From Marinomonas sp. SBI8L (GTDB taxonomy: Bacteria; Pseudomonadota; Gammaproteobacteria; Pseudomonadales; Marinomonadaceae), in NCBI RefSeq assembly GCF_001624705.1, contig NZ_JSEO01000006.1, positions 62,001 through 126,000 on the forward strand: a DNA stretch of 64,000 nucleotides, given 5' to 3'. Under the pieces are notes generated by a model. That model was not told the DNA's origin. It saw only the letters and a list, made by a program, of their open reading frames with translations, and made no database searches. Made by a program: the position numbers and the translations under genes. Below, in pieces: positions 18,660-27,630 of this stretch (position 1 is its first letter; the number at the start of each line of letters is the position of its first letter).

Positions 18660-18971
18660 TTAGCTTTGACCTACAATATTATAAAAAACTGGCTCAACAG
18701 TTTCATACATATCCATCAACTTAGCAGGGATAGGTTCTCCAGGCCTTGCTGGCCCTAAAATCTCAAACAGCTCACTAATATGGGCATCCAAAGCCTCTTG
18801 GTTTTCCCACTGTTCGTATAAAACAAAGTCTGTTGGAATATCTCGATTTTGATTAAATATGTAAGAAGCACATCCCTTTTTGGTCGTTTTCTCGGTTAAT
18901 AAACGAATCATTTCAAGAAATTCTTCCAATTTTTGTTCTTTTACTTTTGCATGAAGCATGACAGTAAGCAT
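18660..18971 (-). CDS. Antibiotic biosynthesis monooxygenase (ABM/YgiN) domain protein
   Basis: The 103-aa protein is a single ABM ferredoxin-like domain: MLTVMLHAKVKEQKLEEFLE, SYIFNQNRDIPTDFVLYEQW, and the helix ALDAHISELFEI. Such proteins dimerise and include quinol monooxygenase YgiN and heme-degrading relatives; many have no known substrate. It converges on the pseudouridine synthase with only four bases between stop codons. Confidence 0.82.
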   Translation of the reverse strand: MLTVMLHAKVKEQKLEEFLEMIRLLTEKTTKKGCASYIFNQNRDIPTDFVLYEQWENQEALDAHISELFEILGPARPGEPIPAKLMDMYETVEPVFYNIVGQS

Positions 18972-19029
18972 TTATGCATAACTCCCTTTATTGGTTTGCT
19001 TTTTATGAGTGGCTGTATCGAACCAGACT

Positions 19030-19545
19030 CTAATTTACATACTGGCTAACAAAACGGTTTAGCTCAGATACGGTTTTGATTATATGCACGGTTTGATGAC
19101 TAGACCTTGCCTTAAGAGTCTCTAAGAAATCGTTATTCCAAAACTTTGGACACAAGCGTAATGTTTTATAGCTTTGTATTGAGCCCTTTATGACTGAACT
19201 ACCCTCAGGCCAGCCTTCAGGTTTCACTACGACACCTTTAATCATCCGCTTTGTCACAAACCAGTAACTAGATAAATATGGAAGGTCGATATAAACCAAG
19301 GTATCTGCTGCATCTAAACGCTGTTTAAATGCGCCCATTGGGCCAAAACCATCTATTATCCAAGTTTCAGATGAGAGTATCTCATCATGGGTTTTATCAA
19401 AGGTTTCACGCTCAATCATGTCACCGTTTTTTTGATAAAGGATTGAATCTAGTTGATACAAAGGGATGCTCGTCGCTAAGGCTAGAGACTTGCTTAAACG
19501 TGATTTACCACTTCCGGGCTTTCCAAATACGGCTATTTTTTTCAT
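19030..19545 (-). CDS. P-loop kinase-like protein (adenylate kinase / DNA topology modulation type)
   Basis: I choose the ATG at 19545 (171 aa): it is preceded by TAGGAATTAAC and begins directly with MKKIAVFGKPGSGKSRLSK, a Walker A loop at residues 8-15. Further marks are PLYQLDSILY, IIDGFGPMG and the DLPYLSSYWF strand, as in the FlaR/AAA_17 family of small nucleoside-monophosphate-kinase-like proteins. A longer frame upstream to 19683 has no ribosome site and crosses the terminator-side sequence. The phosphate acceptor is unknown. Confidence 0.8.
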   Translation of the reverse strand: MKKIAVFGKPGSGKSRLSKSLALATSIPLYQLDSILYQKNGDMIERETFDKTHDEILSSETWIIDGFGPMGAFKQRLDAADTLVYIDLPYLSSYWFVTKRMIKGVVVKPEGWPEGSSVIKGSIQSYKTLRLCPKFWNNDFLETLKARSSHQTVHIIKTVSELNRFVSQYVN

Positions 19546-19585
19546 GTTAATTCCTACAAAAGAGATTAATCCCATGAGGTAGAAA

Positions 19586-19614
19586 CAAAAAACCCACCTC
19601 ATGAGGTGGGTTTG
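19586..19614 (-). terminator. Rho-independent terminator
   Basis: An 11-base perfect stem (AACCCACCTCA / TGAGGTGGGTT) with almost no loop is followed on the minus strand by a run of T (GGGTTTTTTGTTTC). It lies downstream of the TPR gene at 19777-20259 and upstream of the kinase-like gene, separating their transcripts. Confidence 0.8.
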
Positions 19615-19776
19615 ATAAGTTATATGCATCAAGTATCCACCATTCCTAAGGAATGGCAATAATTCGTACCTGCTGCATATCAAGATTCATTTTCATCAGT
19701 TCATATTTATATATTAGAAATTCCTTGTCAATAGCCATTGGTAACACATTCTCTTTGAAGTTCGAAGAATCAAAAA

Positions 19777-20259
19777 TCACCAAGTTTTATCTAAATCAGC
19801 GGCATAAAGACGTATGGCTTTTTGATAATCCTTAATTGTATTTGCATTTATGGTATTGATTAACAGTTCAAGTAATAATGAAACAGCTTCTTTATGTCGC
19901 CCAAGATTATAAAGACACATGGCATAAAAAGGCTTGACTTCAATTGCTTCTGGAAAGGAAATAAGCGTTTTGTCAAAGTAACCAAGCGCTAGTTCATAAT
20001 CCCCTAAACTACGATAGGTACTGGCTAGACCAAACATTGTTTCAAAGCGCTCTTCAGAAGAAATAGGTCCCTTTAATGCCAACTTATAATGTTTTATTGC
20101 CTCTGTTTCCTTCCCTTCATTATCAAACGTCCATGCAATATGAAGGTTTGCTTTTGCTGCATAAGCCTTATCTTGAAGCATTTTTTTGAGCAATATACGT
20201 GATTCTTCATACTTACCCTCACCTCTTAAGGCAATAGATTGCTTGATAATCTGTTCCAT
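19777..20259 (-). CDS. Tetratricopeptide repeat protein
   Basis: The 160-aa protein is built of about four TPR-like helix pairs: IKQSIALRGEGKYEESRIL, NLHIAWTFDNEGKETEAIKHY, GLASTYRSLGDYELALGYF and YAMCLYNLGRHKEAVSLL. No signal peptide or other domain is seen, so it is probably a cytoplasmic scaffold. It resembles small TPR proteins found in Bacillus and proteobacteria next to unrelated genes. A strong terminator follows. Confidence 0.82.
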   Translation of the reverse strand: MEQIIKQSIALRGEGKYEESRILLKKMLQDKAYAAKANLHIAWTFDNEGKETEAIKHYKLALKGPISSEERFETMFGLASTYRSLGDYELALGYFDKTLISFPEAIEVKPFYAMCLYNLGRHKEAVSLLLELLINTINANTIKDYQKAIRLYAADLDKTW

Positions 20260-20303
20260 AAAAATTAGATCCCTGATACTTACTTGAGTAACAATTTAAA
20301 AAA

Positions 20304-21209
20304 TTAATAATGCCCTTTAATTCGCTCGACTAAAAAATCTACCGCTACTTTAATTTTAGGCACCTTATAGCGCTGTTTTTGATATAGGAGATAAATCGCC
20401 AGCCCTGGTTTTTGGGTAATGCTCACTTGAGGTTGAATATCTAGCTCAACCAGTTCCCCTCTTTCTACGTAAGGTTTTAAGATCCAACGAGGCATCATAA
20501 CGATACCTTTCCCTTGTACCGCTTTATCAAGTAACCATTCATCCGCATTGCTGATTACCACAGCAGGAGCAGACACATCACGCCATTGCCCATCAATTTC
20601 ACATAACCAAGGATGAGGGCCAGATGGCATGCGGTAGTAGATCCCCTTATGTTGAGGAAGCTCTAAAGCAGATTTTGGCGTTCCCATTTGCGCTAAGTAG
20701 TCAGGTGATGCAACAGGGTAAAAGGTGTTATCAATCAAAGGTAAAGCCACGACTCGCTCATTAGGTGCATGACCGCCACGTATTGCTATATCAACTTCAT
20801 CGTAACTTAAGCTTGCGAGCTCATCACTTAAACTTACGTCTAAAATTAAATCAGGATACATCTCACTTAATTCATCTAATAGAGGCAGCAGAATACGCTC
20901 ACCCACACCCGGCATAGCGCTAATCGTAAGCTTACCGCTTGGCACAGTCTGATAACTTCTCACTACCTCATTACTTTTCTCTAATTGATTAAGCACTTCG
21001 CTGACTTGCAGATAATACTCACGGCCCACCTCAGTTGGCTGAACCACGCGCGTTGTGCGCTTTAACAATGTTGCCCCTAGGCTTTCTTCTAGATCTGAAA
21101 TACGACGAGACAAGGAAGAAGACGGCACAGAAAAAAACGCTGCGGCTTTACTAAAATTGCCTAACTCAACAATTTTAACAAAGTATTTTAATGCCCTGAG
21201 TTGATCCAT
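20304..21209 (-). CDS. LysR family transcriptional regulator
   Basis: The 301-aa protein has a LysR HTH (FVKIVELGNFSKAAAFFSV, SSLSRRISDLEESL) and an effector domain (GKLTISAMPGVGERILLPLL). It is divergent from the quinone-oxidoreductase-like gene at 21383 across 173 bases. LysR regulators in this arrangement typically activate the neighbouring reductase in response to electrophiles or its substrate; that is inferred from layout only. Confidence 0.88.
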   Translation of the reverse strand: MDQLRALKYFVKIVELGNFSKAAAFFSVPSSSLSRRISDLEESLGATLLKRTTRVVQPTEVGREYYLQVSEVLNQLEKSNEVVRSYQTVPSGKLTISAMPGVGERILLPLLDELSEMYPDLILDVSLSDELASLSYDEVDIAIRGGHAPNERVVALPLIDNTFYPVASPDYLAQMGTPKSALELPQHKGIYYRMPSGPHPWLCEIDGQWRDVSAPAVVISNADEWLLDKAVQGKGIVMMPRWILKPYVERGELVELDIQPQVSITQKPGLAIYLLYQKQRYKVPKIKVAVDFLVERIKGHY

Positions 21210-21382
21210 TTGTTTTACACCTAAGTTATTTTCTCATCAATTAATGTCTTTTAGACAATAAAGAAAGCTATTTTAGACCATATATCTATCAAAAATTATA
21301 ACTTAGCATACCTCTATTGCTTCAACATTGCTTTGTTTTAGAAAAGTGATGAATACAAAAATGACTCTTTAGGATAACTATT

Positions 21383-22381
21383 ATGACTAGCTATAAAGCG
21401 ATAAATCTTAACAAACACCATGTTACAGGCCCGATTACCCCAGACTTTTTCCAAGCAGTGCAACTAGAAAAGCCAGCTGTAAAAGAAGGTGAATTACTGG
21501 TTAAGCAAAACCACATGTCACTGGACCCAGCCATGTTTGGTTGGATGAACGCTGATACGGGAAGCTATATTCCTCCAGTTGAACTTGGCACAGTCATGCG
21601 CAGCTTTGGCATTGGTGAAGTGATTGAATCTAACCACCCAGATTTTAATATAGGTGATCGAGTAACAGGCATGATGGGATGGCAAGAGCTCTACTTAAGC
21701 AATGGAGAAGGACTAGATAAGGTTGATGCCCCTCTTCCTGATGCAGATGTGCTCTCTCTCTTCGCCCTTCCAGGCTTAACAGCGACACAAGGGCTATTTA
21801 ATGTGGGTCAACCTAAAGCGGGTGAAACACTTGTGGTAACGGGTGCAGCAGGCTCTGTTGGCTCTATTGTTGGTCAACTTGCTAAGGCAGATGGATTAAA
21901 TGTTATTGGCATTGTGGGAAGCGATGATAAGGCAGACTGGATAGTTAATGAACTTGGCTTTGATGGCGCGATTAACTACAAATCTGATGACCTTGATGCA
22001 CAACTAGCAAAATTAGCACCTAAAGGCATTGATCTATTCTTTGAGAATACAGGCGGTCCAATCCAACACCATATTTACAATAGAATGAATGAACATGGTC
22101 GTATTATTGTCTGTGGTTTGATTGCAGATTATGAAGCGGGTGAACCACAAGCCGCTCCAAGCTGGTCAAATATCATCAAGAAGCGATTAAGAGTCGAAGG
22201 TTTTGTCATGACAGACCACTTCCAAAATGCACCTGCTCTGTTAGAAAAGTTCGCCCCTTATGTTATGGAAGGCAAAATCAAGCACAGGTCACATGTATTA
22301 GAAGGGCTAGAGTCAGCAATGACAGGACTAAACCTTTTCACAACAGGTGAAAACAAAGGCAAGTTGATTGTCCGCTTATAA
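21383..22381 (+). CDS. NADP-dependent MDR-family oxidoreductase (CurA/YncB-like)
   Basis: The 332-aa protein has the zinc-free medium-chain reductase pattern: N-terminal NHMSLDPAMFGWMN, the ALPGLTATQGLFNVG hinge, the Rossmann loop VTGAAGSVGSIVGQLAK and FENTGGPIQHHIYNRMN. This is the leukotriene-B4-dehydrogenase/curcumin-reductase family, which reduces alpha,beta-unsaturated ketones or aldehydes with NADPH. No zinc-ligand cysteines are present. It is controlled by its own transcript end at 22396-22433 and probably by the divergent LysR gene. Confidence 0.88.
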   Translation: MTSYKAINLNKHHVTGPITPDFFQAVQLEKPAVKEGELLVKQNHMSLDPAMFGWMNADTGSYIPPVELGTVMRSFGIGEVIESNHPDFNIGDRVTGMMGWQELYLSNGEGLDKVDAPLPDADVLSLFALPGLTATQGLFNVGQPKAGETLVVTGAAGSVGSIVGQLAKADGLNVIGIVGSDDKADWIVNELGFDGAINYKSDDLDAQLAKLAPKGIDLFFENTGGPIQHHIYNRMNEHGRIIVCGLIADYEAGEPQAAPSWSNIIKKRLRVEGFVMTDHFQNAPALLEKFAPYVMEGKIKHRSHVLEGLESAMTGLNLFTTGENKGKLIVRL

Positions 22382-22395
22382 TTGATAATTACATG

Positions 22396-22433
22396 CTCAG
22401 GTAATATTTAGTCAAATATTGCCTGAGTTTTTT
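22396..22433 (+). terminator. Rho-independent terminator of the MDR reductase gene
   Basis: A 14-base imperfect stem (CTCAGGTAATATTT / AAATATTGCCTGAG) with a four-base loop is followed by six T on the plus strand. The stem overlaps the last codons and stop of the convergent DUF4269 gene, which ends at 22412. Confidence 0.85.
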
Positions 22434-22987
22434 ATCATAGTTTTCAATTGATTATCATCGAGCCTTTCTAACTCAAGAAAAGCTAAAAATGGGTCTCCTT
22501 TTAAACCTAGTATATGAGCAAAAGCAGGCTCAGTTTTTAAGCCTGAAACCTTAAGGTTTTTAACTTGTTGCCTTAAACCTTCTCCACCGACTTTTAAACA
22601 ACGATCCATCATAACTAAATGTCGATACGCAGATTGCTTTTCAGTATTAAGCCTTAAGCCAAAAATTTCGACCTCAATATCATCAATAAAAAAAGACGTT
22701 ACGACCTCCTCATAATTCGACAACCTCTCCCATTGTTTATAACCAGAGCAGCTTCCATACCTATCATTTAGGATATTTTTGAAGATATTTAGGTCATTAT
22801 GCTGACAAATAATGTCTAAATCAGAACCTACGATATCAAGGTCTACACAAACCGTACTGACTAAAATAGGGTTAAAAGCAGACAGGGATTCAAGAACTTT
22901 ATACTCCTTTAGCAACATAAAAGCCTGACGCTGGCTTTTCGTTCCGCTTTCAAGATAAGCGATATCTTTCCAATTATTAATCTGCAT
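22412..22987 (-). CDS. DUF4269 family protein
   Basis: The 191-aa protein matches the DUF4269 pattern: GTKSQRQAFMLLKEYKVLE, CVDLDIVGSDLDIIC, and HLVMMDRCLKVGGEGLR near the middle, with LKTEPAFAHILGL toward the end. The DLDIVGSDLDI segment recalls the paired acidic residues of nucleotidyltransferase folds, so the family may be a minimal nucleotidyltransferase; no activity is known. Its start overlaps the GNAT gene upstream by 11 bases, which suggests co-expression. Confidence 0.75.
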   Translation of the reverse strand: MQINNWKDIAYLESGTKSQRQAFMLLKEYKVLESLSAFNPILVSTVCVDLDIVGSDLDIICQHNDLNIFKNILNDRYGSCSGYKQWERLSNYEEVVTSFFIDDIEVEIFGLRLNTEKQSAYRHLVMMDRCLKVGGEGLRQQVKNLKVSGLKTEPAFAHILGLKGDPFLAFLELERLDDNQLKTMIKNSGNI

Positions 22988-23465
22988 ACGTTTTAATACT
23001 CATTACCTTATGATTTGGCTCACTCTCAGTATCCACTTCACACCAACCTATATCCTGATATAGCTGAGGCACATTCGTATAAGCATATAAGTATGCTTGC
23101 TTAAACAAACAGGCCTTATTCACTCCCGCTCGAATAAGGGCTTTAGCCAAACCTTTACCTCGCTGTTCTGGTTTAACAAATACCGCGTTAATCCAGATAA
23201 CCTCAGCTTCACGATTTGGTTCTTTGAATCGAGAAAAAGCCAAGCCACCAACTAATTCATTATCCAATGTTGCAACAATGACGGCTGGCAAATTTGAACT
23301 CTGATTATAGTCATTGTTAAGTTGAAAATCGGCCCATTCAGACTGAAATAGACTCTCTACTTCATCTAAATAAAGAGAATTTTTCTCTATCTCTCTAATT
23401 TCAAACTTCTCTCTTTGAGTCATATACTTTCTACTTAAGTCGTTGAATAGGACGAGTTGTTTCAC
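22977..23465 (-). CDS. GNAT family N-acetyltransferase
   Basis: The 162-aa protein has the GNAT core VIWINAVFVKPEQRGKGLAKALIRAGVNKA split here as VIWINAVFVKPEQRGKG and LAKALIRAGVNKA, followed by YLYAYTNVPQLYQDIGW. It is the first gene of a two-gene unit with the DUF4269 gene. An acetyltransferase next to a nucleotidyltransferase-like protein recalls small-molecule modification gene pairs, but no drug-specific motif is visible. Confidence 0.85.
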   Translation of the reverse strand: MKQLVLFNDLSRKYMTQREKFEIREIEKNSLYLDEVESLFQSEWADFQLNNDYNQSSNLPAVIVATLDNELVGGLAFSRFKEPNREAEVIWINAVFVKPEQRGKGLAKALIRAGVNKACLFKQAYLYAYTNVPQLYQDIGWCEVDTESEPNHKVMSIKTYAD

Positions 23466-23495
23466 TCTTGCTATAGCAGTCTTTTAAGATGCTTA

Positions 23496-23852
23496 TTACG
23501 CAATAAAGACAAACACACTAACCAATAAGAAAACTATCCAAGATAAGTGTTTGCCTTTAGAAGCGAAAAGAGCCACTAAGCTGTGCGCTAAAAATGTCAC
23601 ACTAATTATCTCATTAATAGTTAGAAGGTGGTTATCTGGGTTAGCAAGATAAACAAGTATCGCAGCAAACCCAAACCAGGCCAGTGTCGTTAGATGCCAA
23701 GCAAATCTCAGAGTACTTTTAGTGAAACCGGTACCACCAAATAACTTGGGGAGATTATCTCTTTTGAACAAACGTTGCAGTATGTATTTTTCACCTAAAA
23801 ATGAATGAACACATCCAATGAAAACCAATAAAAAAGCACTTATGTAGAGCAT
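23496..23852 (-). CDS. Small integral membrane protein (four TM)
   Basis: The 118-aa protein has four hydrophobic segments (LYISAFLLVFIGCVHSFLG, TLRFAWHLTTLAWFGFAAILV, INEIISVTFLAHSLVALF, HLSWIVFLLVSVFVFIA). Conserved-looking His residues lie in the first three segments. Marine proteobacteria encode many such proteins annotated only as hypothetical. It is 30 bases upstream of the GNAT gene on the same strand and may belong to its operon. Confidence 0.6.
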   Translation of the reverse strand: MLYISAFLLVFIGCVHSFLGEKYILQRLFKRDNLPKLFGGTGFTKSTLRFAWHLTTLAWFGFAAILVYLANPDNHLLTINEIISVTFLAHSLVALFASKGKHLSWIVFLLVSVFVFIA

Positions 23853-24037
23853 ATTTCGTCCTTAATCTAAGCCGTCGTTCGCAGGTTAAGCATTAAAGTT
23901 TATTAATATTAACACAGTTAATATTAATAAATCTAAGTGATTTCTGCGAGGACATATAAGAAATGAACAACCGTCTAGATAGGCAAATGTGTAGCGGCTA
24001 ATTTTTAAACTATGAGGTTAAAACTAAAACTGAACAT

Positions 24038-24067
24038 TTAAAACCACTTTAGAAAAAGTGGTTTTAA
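24038..24067 (-). terminator. Hairpin terminator after the coiled-coil membrane protein gene
   Basis: A long stem TTTAAAACCACTTT / AAAGTGGTTTTAAA closes a four-base loop, with flanking A and T making it usable on either strand. It lies about 20 bases beyond the stop of the minus-strand gene at 24088. Confidence 0.6.
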
Positions 24068-24087
24068 ATGATGGTTTGGGAGAGTAG

Positions 24088-25539
24088 CTAAGTCGCTGAA
24101 GTTGGTTCGTTAGCTAACAAAGCCTTCGCTTTTGCTTCTTCTTTCCTACCCGCGAGCCTATTTAGGTGCAATCCAGAAAGCGTCAACGCAATACCTGTAA
24201 TAGAACCAATAAAGGCTAAAGATCCAAACCAAATTAAGCCGACTAAGGTTAAGGTATCTTTCTTAATCTCTTTATAATGGGTCACGTTATCAACATAAGA
24301 GGCCATACGATAAATCTGGTTCGATAGAGCAAGTGTATTGGTTTCGCTCTCTACAACACGAATATCAAAACGTAATTGATTATTCTCTTTTTTAAGGTCA
24401 TTGATGTAACGCTTTTGTTCAGCAAACGCTTTATTTATCGAGTTAAGCTGCTGGTTTAAACGACCCATAGCAGTATTCTTCTCTTTCTCTAACTTTTCCT
24501 TATGTGCCGATAAGCTAGAGTCACTGGCAGAAATCGCTTTAACATATCTATCATTAATGTAATCGATATTTTCTTGTTTTTGACTAATCATATCCTGCTT
24601 GAGGTTCAGCAAGTCAGCATAATAGCTATCCAAGAATTCAACAGATTTTACATCCAGTGTTTTCTCTTCCCCTGTGATAGTTTTATCATTGATATTGGCG
24701 AGTTGATCCTCGGCGTAACGTATTTTCTCATCGTATTCTCGCTTCACCTGGTTAGAAGTAAAAAAACTACTCTCTTCCACAGCAACGTCTTTCTCAGCTC
24801 TTAACAACTCAATTTTATCTAACAGTCGCGTTCTTTCTTGCTGCGCGAGATTAACGGAGTCTTGAGATCGTGTCAGAACCGTTTGAAAACGCTCTTCCTT
24901 TTTCTCTGATAACTCTTTTAATAAATCAGATTTTTCGACTTTAAGCTGAATCAACTCTTCTCGCGCGGTATCAAGTTGAATCTTAAGGCCTGAAGCTTCT
25001 TTTGAGAGATTTTTATTCGTTTGAGCAGCAGACGCAAACTTCTCGTCGAAATTTTTAGCAATCACATCCCTGCTCACATTAATGCTCTGTGTTTTCGATT
25101 GATAATCTTCTAAGGCCAAAAGAATGTTTTCTTCATTAACCTGAATCTTATTTTCAATTTCACCAATTGAGATTTCGTTTAAATTGATTTGATTGTTAAT
25201 TGATGAAAACGCCCTTTCAAATCCATTTAATAGGGTTTCAAAGGTAATAATACAAAGAAAACTAATGATAATAAGGTACATCAAAAAAGATTTCTTAGCG
25301 TTCCACAAACCAATCACAAATGGAATTTTGGTCAGCTCAACCAGCGATATCATCACAAAGGGTGCAGATAAGGTAAGTTTACTTACCAGATTATCGCCAT
25401 CGACAAGAAGAGATACCGAAATACAAAGGCCTATAAAAACAACAATTAGCTCAACTATCCAAGCGATCTTACGCAGAAAGCGGCTGTGTTTATAAAGGGT
25501 TTTAATATCGTTATCGAGGGAGGCGTTAAGATTACTCAT
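24088..25539 (-). CDS. Membrane protein with a long central coiled coil
   Basis: The 483-aa protein has three membrane segments near the N-terminus (about residues 25-50, 55-78, 85-105), a charged heptad-rich region of about 300 residues (for example REELIQLKVEKSDLLKELSE, KEKLEKEKNTAMGRLNQQL) and one membrane segment near the C-terminus (LVGLIWFGSLAFIGSITG). The topology puts a long coiled coil between two membrane anchors. No enzymatic motif is seen and I recognise no characterised family. The gene stands alone with its own upstream region and terminator. Confidence 0.7.
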   Translation of the reverse strand: MSNLNASLDNDIKTLYKHSRFLRKIAWIVELIVVFIGLCISVSLLVDGDNLVSKLTLSAPFVMISLVELTKIPFVIGLWNAKKSFLMYLIIISFLCIITFETLLNGFERAFSSINNQINLNEISIGEIENKIQVNEENILLALEDYQSKTQSINVSRDVIAKNFDEKFASAAQTNKNLSKEASGLKIQLDTAREELIQLKVEKSDLLKELSEKKEERFQTVLTRSQDSVNLAQQERTRLLDKIELLRAEKDVAVEESSFFTSNQVKREYDEKIRYAEDQLANINDKTITGEEKTLDVKSVEFLDSYYADLLNLKQDMISQKQENIDYINDRYVKAISASDSSLSAHKEKLEKEKNTAMGRLNQQLNSINKAFAEQKRYINDLKKENNQLRFDIRVVESETNTLALSNQIYRMASYVDNVTHYKEIKKDTLTLVGLIWFGSLAFIGSITGIALTLSGLHLNRLAGRKEEAKAKALLANEPTSAT

Positions 25540-25878
25540 GCAGTTAATGACTACCTTGTAAATTAAGAGCGATTAATAAGAAATTGGGCGCATGAATAAT
25601 AATTGGCTTGTCATGTCAGAATGGCTAAACACTGATCAGAAAAGTAAGAATCCAGTGTTATCAAAGATAAGCCAAGCTTGGCTCCAGTCCGATTTTGATA
25701 ACATTGAGGCGCACGACATTATGTGAGCCTTCATGATATGGGTCAAGATATGAACCTGTAATAAATTTTACAAATTATTATCGATATGTAAATGATATGT
25801 TATTAATCTTGCTATGAATTATTAGATTGGCAGTTATTTACCTTCAGACCTAATCTGGCAAACATTTATCTATTTATG
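25540..25878. other. Gene-free stretch
   Basis: An AT-rich 339-base gap holding the presumed promoter of the coiled-coil protein gene (near 25600). No open frame with a ribosome site, hairpin terminator or repeat stands out. Confidence 0.4.
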
Positions 25879-26358
25879 CTACTTTTGCCCGATATGGTTA
25901 GATAACATCACTAATAGTTTAAATATGTTGTGTAATCTCACACCCAAACGTAATGGCTTTTTATTCTCTTTAATATTTATTGCGGCTTTAATTACGGAGA
26001 TTTTGGCGTAAATATTTTCGAACATTCTTTGCGTATCCCAGCCATGATATCGCTCTAACTGTTTAACACCTCTTGTACTTTCAGAGCCAATTTTTGAACG
26101 CTTTAGCGCATTAAAATTAAAACCTTCAGCCAAAGCATGCCTAAATGCAGAATCCTTTAACTGGGGAATAAGCTGAAGATAACCAGATTCAGTTTCAACA
26201 TATAAGCGAATTAGCTCTATATTTTCCTGTAGTTCCATTGCAAGGGTTCTTTTGAGTCCGCGATTACCCGCAATCCATTTGTATAAAGAGCTACTTATCT
26301 TTTCAGCACTATTCATTGCTACGAACGCGTCTTTTACTACCACTCTTCCCCCTGTCAT
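25879..26358 (-). CDS. Hypothetical protein (159 aa)
   Basis: The protein is predicted mainly helical and basic (YKWIAGNRGLKRTLAMELQENIELIRL in pieces: NRGLKRTLAMEL, QENIELIRLYVETESGYL). A tract LGVRLHNIFKLLVMLSNHI closes it. The start is uncertain: the ATG at 26358 has a weak ribosome site and MNSAEK at 26316 is an alternative. No family is recognised. It is transcribed in the same direction as the DinB-like gene about 60 bases upstream. Confidence 0.55.
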   Translation of the reverse strand: MTGGRVVVKDAFVAMNSAEKISSSLYKWIAGNRGLKRTLAMELQENIELIRLYVETESGYLQLIPQLKDSAFRHALAEGFNFNALKRSKIGSESTRGVKQLERYHGWDTQRMFENIYAKISVIKAAINIKENKKPLRLGVRLHNIFKLLVMLSNHIGQK

Positions 26359-26417
26359 CCATTAATCAATTTAGCTACTAATTTACTAACTTAAGTAAAA
26401 GCAAATTATTAGGCGAC

Positions 26418-26840
26418 TTAAGCCCATTTAGTTGAATCTGGCAACTTGTATCCAAGCCCATAAATATGGCGTATTAATTGACCTTCATGCATGGTTTCAT
26501 GCTCCAACAAGCTAACTAAAAGCTCATCTCTGGCTTGTGTCCAGTTATCAACGGCTTTTATAGATTGTTCGAATAGCATCTTAGAGGAATTTAATGCATT
26601 AATAATCTCTTCTAGATTTTCATCACTCTCTAATGAACAAGAAAAACCATCCCAGACACCTTTGCAAAGTGAGCAAGAATAGCTTTCTCTAGCACCAACA
26701 ATACACCACATATGCTCACCAACCGACTTGCTTTTAGCAATGTCTAACTGCTGTGTTAGCAATTTAGTCTCTATACTTTCAACGATATCTAAAATTGACT
26801 TAAAACGTGATTCAATATTCTTTATAACGATATTTCTCAT
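26418..26840 (-). CDS. DinB-like four-helix metalloenzyme family protein
   Basis: The 140-aa protein has the helical DinB/YfiT layout, with a first histidine in SVGEHMWCIVGARES and the C-terminal motif LEHETMHEGQLIRHIYGL, in which His residues spaced over the last helix complete a three-His metal site. Members bind zinc or nickel and include thiol transferases and S-transferases; most are uncharacterised. Two extra cysteines (CSLCKGVWDGFSC) sit between. Its substrate is unknown. Confidence 0.72.
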   Translation of the reverse strand: MRNIVIKNIESRFKSILDIVESIETKLLTQQLDIAKSKSVGEHMWCIVGARESYSCSLCKGVWDGFSCSLESDENLEEIINALNSSKMLFEQSIKAVDNWTQARDELLVSLLEHETMHEGQLIRHIYGLGYKLPDSTKWA

Positions 26841-26983
26841 TGTCTATCATTCCTTGGATTTAATTAAGACATCTACTGAACCTAGCTCTCTTCGTTACTA
26901 AACCTATCATTTCCTCATAACGAGAGTCGGAATATTTTAAAATAGGAAGTAAGGTAATAAATTTAAGAGCAGACAAATGATGC

Positions 26984-27403
26984 TTACTCTTTAATAGTGT
27001 TCTCTTGTTGAGAGTCTAAATAACATACCGCTTGTAACTTGTTTCCGTCTGGATCACGCACATAAGCCGCATAATAATTTGGACCATAGTCCTCTCTAAT
27101 TCCAGGAGCACCTTCATCAGAGCCACCATTAGCAATCGCTTCCTTATAAAAAATATTAACCACTTCTTTGGAAACGGCCTGAAAGGCCACATGAGTACCA
27201 TTTCCCCAAGTAGCAGGTTGTCCATCATAAGGTTTATACAAATACACATGCGGCATGGCGCCTTTAACCGCATACAGAGGCGGCTTACCTTTAGGCTTTG
27301 GGATACGGCTAAAACCTAAGGGTCTTAGAGCTGCATCATAAAATATAATAGCTCTTTCATAATCATTCGTACCCAATGTAATGTGGCTGATGATTGCTTC
27401 CAA
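26984..27403 (-). CDS. VOC family (glyoxalase-like) protein
   Basis: I place the start at a TTG (27403), which has AAGGA eight bases upstream and gives MEAIISHITLGTNDYERAI, the normal beginning of this family; a longer frame to 27487 would add 28 atypical residues. The C-terminal half has YAAYVRDPDGNKLQAVCY, the usual closing strand with its metal-ligand position. The protein is 139 aa. It belongs to the same subfamily as the VOC gene at 29263, judging by the shared GAPGIR and DGN/DGH patterns. Confidence 0.8.
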   Translation of the reverse strand: MEAIISHITLGTNDYERAIIFYDAALRPLGFSRIPKPKGKPPLYAVKGAMPHVYLYKPYDGQPATWGNGTHVAFQAVSKEVVNIFYKEAIANGGSDEGAPGIREDYGPNYYAAYVRDPDGNKLQAVCYLDSQQENTIKE

Positions 27404-27597
27404 AATACTATCCTTTTGTTTTTTAAGCCTGCTAGCATAGCACTGCCTGTACACCTGATTCATTTGATGACGAATTATCTTAATCACCTATCCGATCAAG
27501 CTGTGAGCAATTCATCTCTTATTACCTATTAATATGTACTTCAAAAAAACACAAATAAAAACGATTATCATTTGCGCCTTTGAAATAAAAATGAGAA

Positions 27598-27622
27598 CAT
27601 AATGTTATAACATAACATTATG
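27598..27622 (+). promoter_or_regulatory. Zur-type operator upstream of the L31/L36 genes
   Basis: A 25-base palindrome has perfect 11-base arms (CATAATGTTAT and ATAACATTATG) and a three-base centre. It fits the gammaproteobacterial Zur consensus (GTTATA-n-TATAAC) with one mismatch. It overlaps the ribosome site of the L31 gene, so zinc-loaded Zur would repress it. The paired genes encode zinc-free ribosomal proteins, the classical Zur targets, which supports the reading. Confidence 0.8.
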
Positions 27623-27630
27623 AGGTAAAG

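Noticed and set aside
27016-27273. 85-aa frame on the same strand inside the VOC gene
   Set aside because: Out-of-frame overlap, Met/Arg-rich, no family features; the VOC frame is clearly the coding one.
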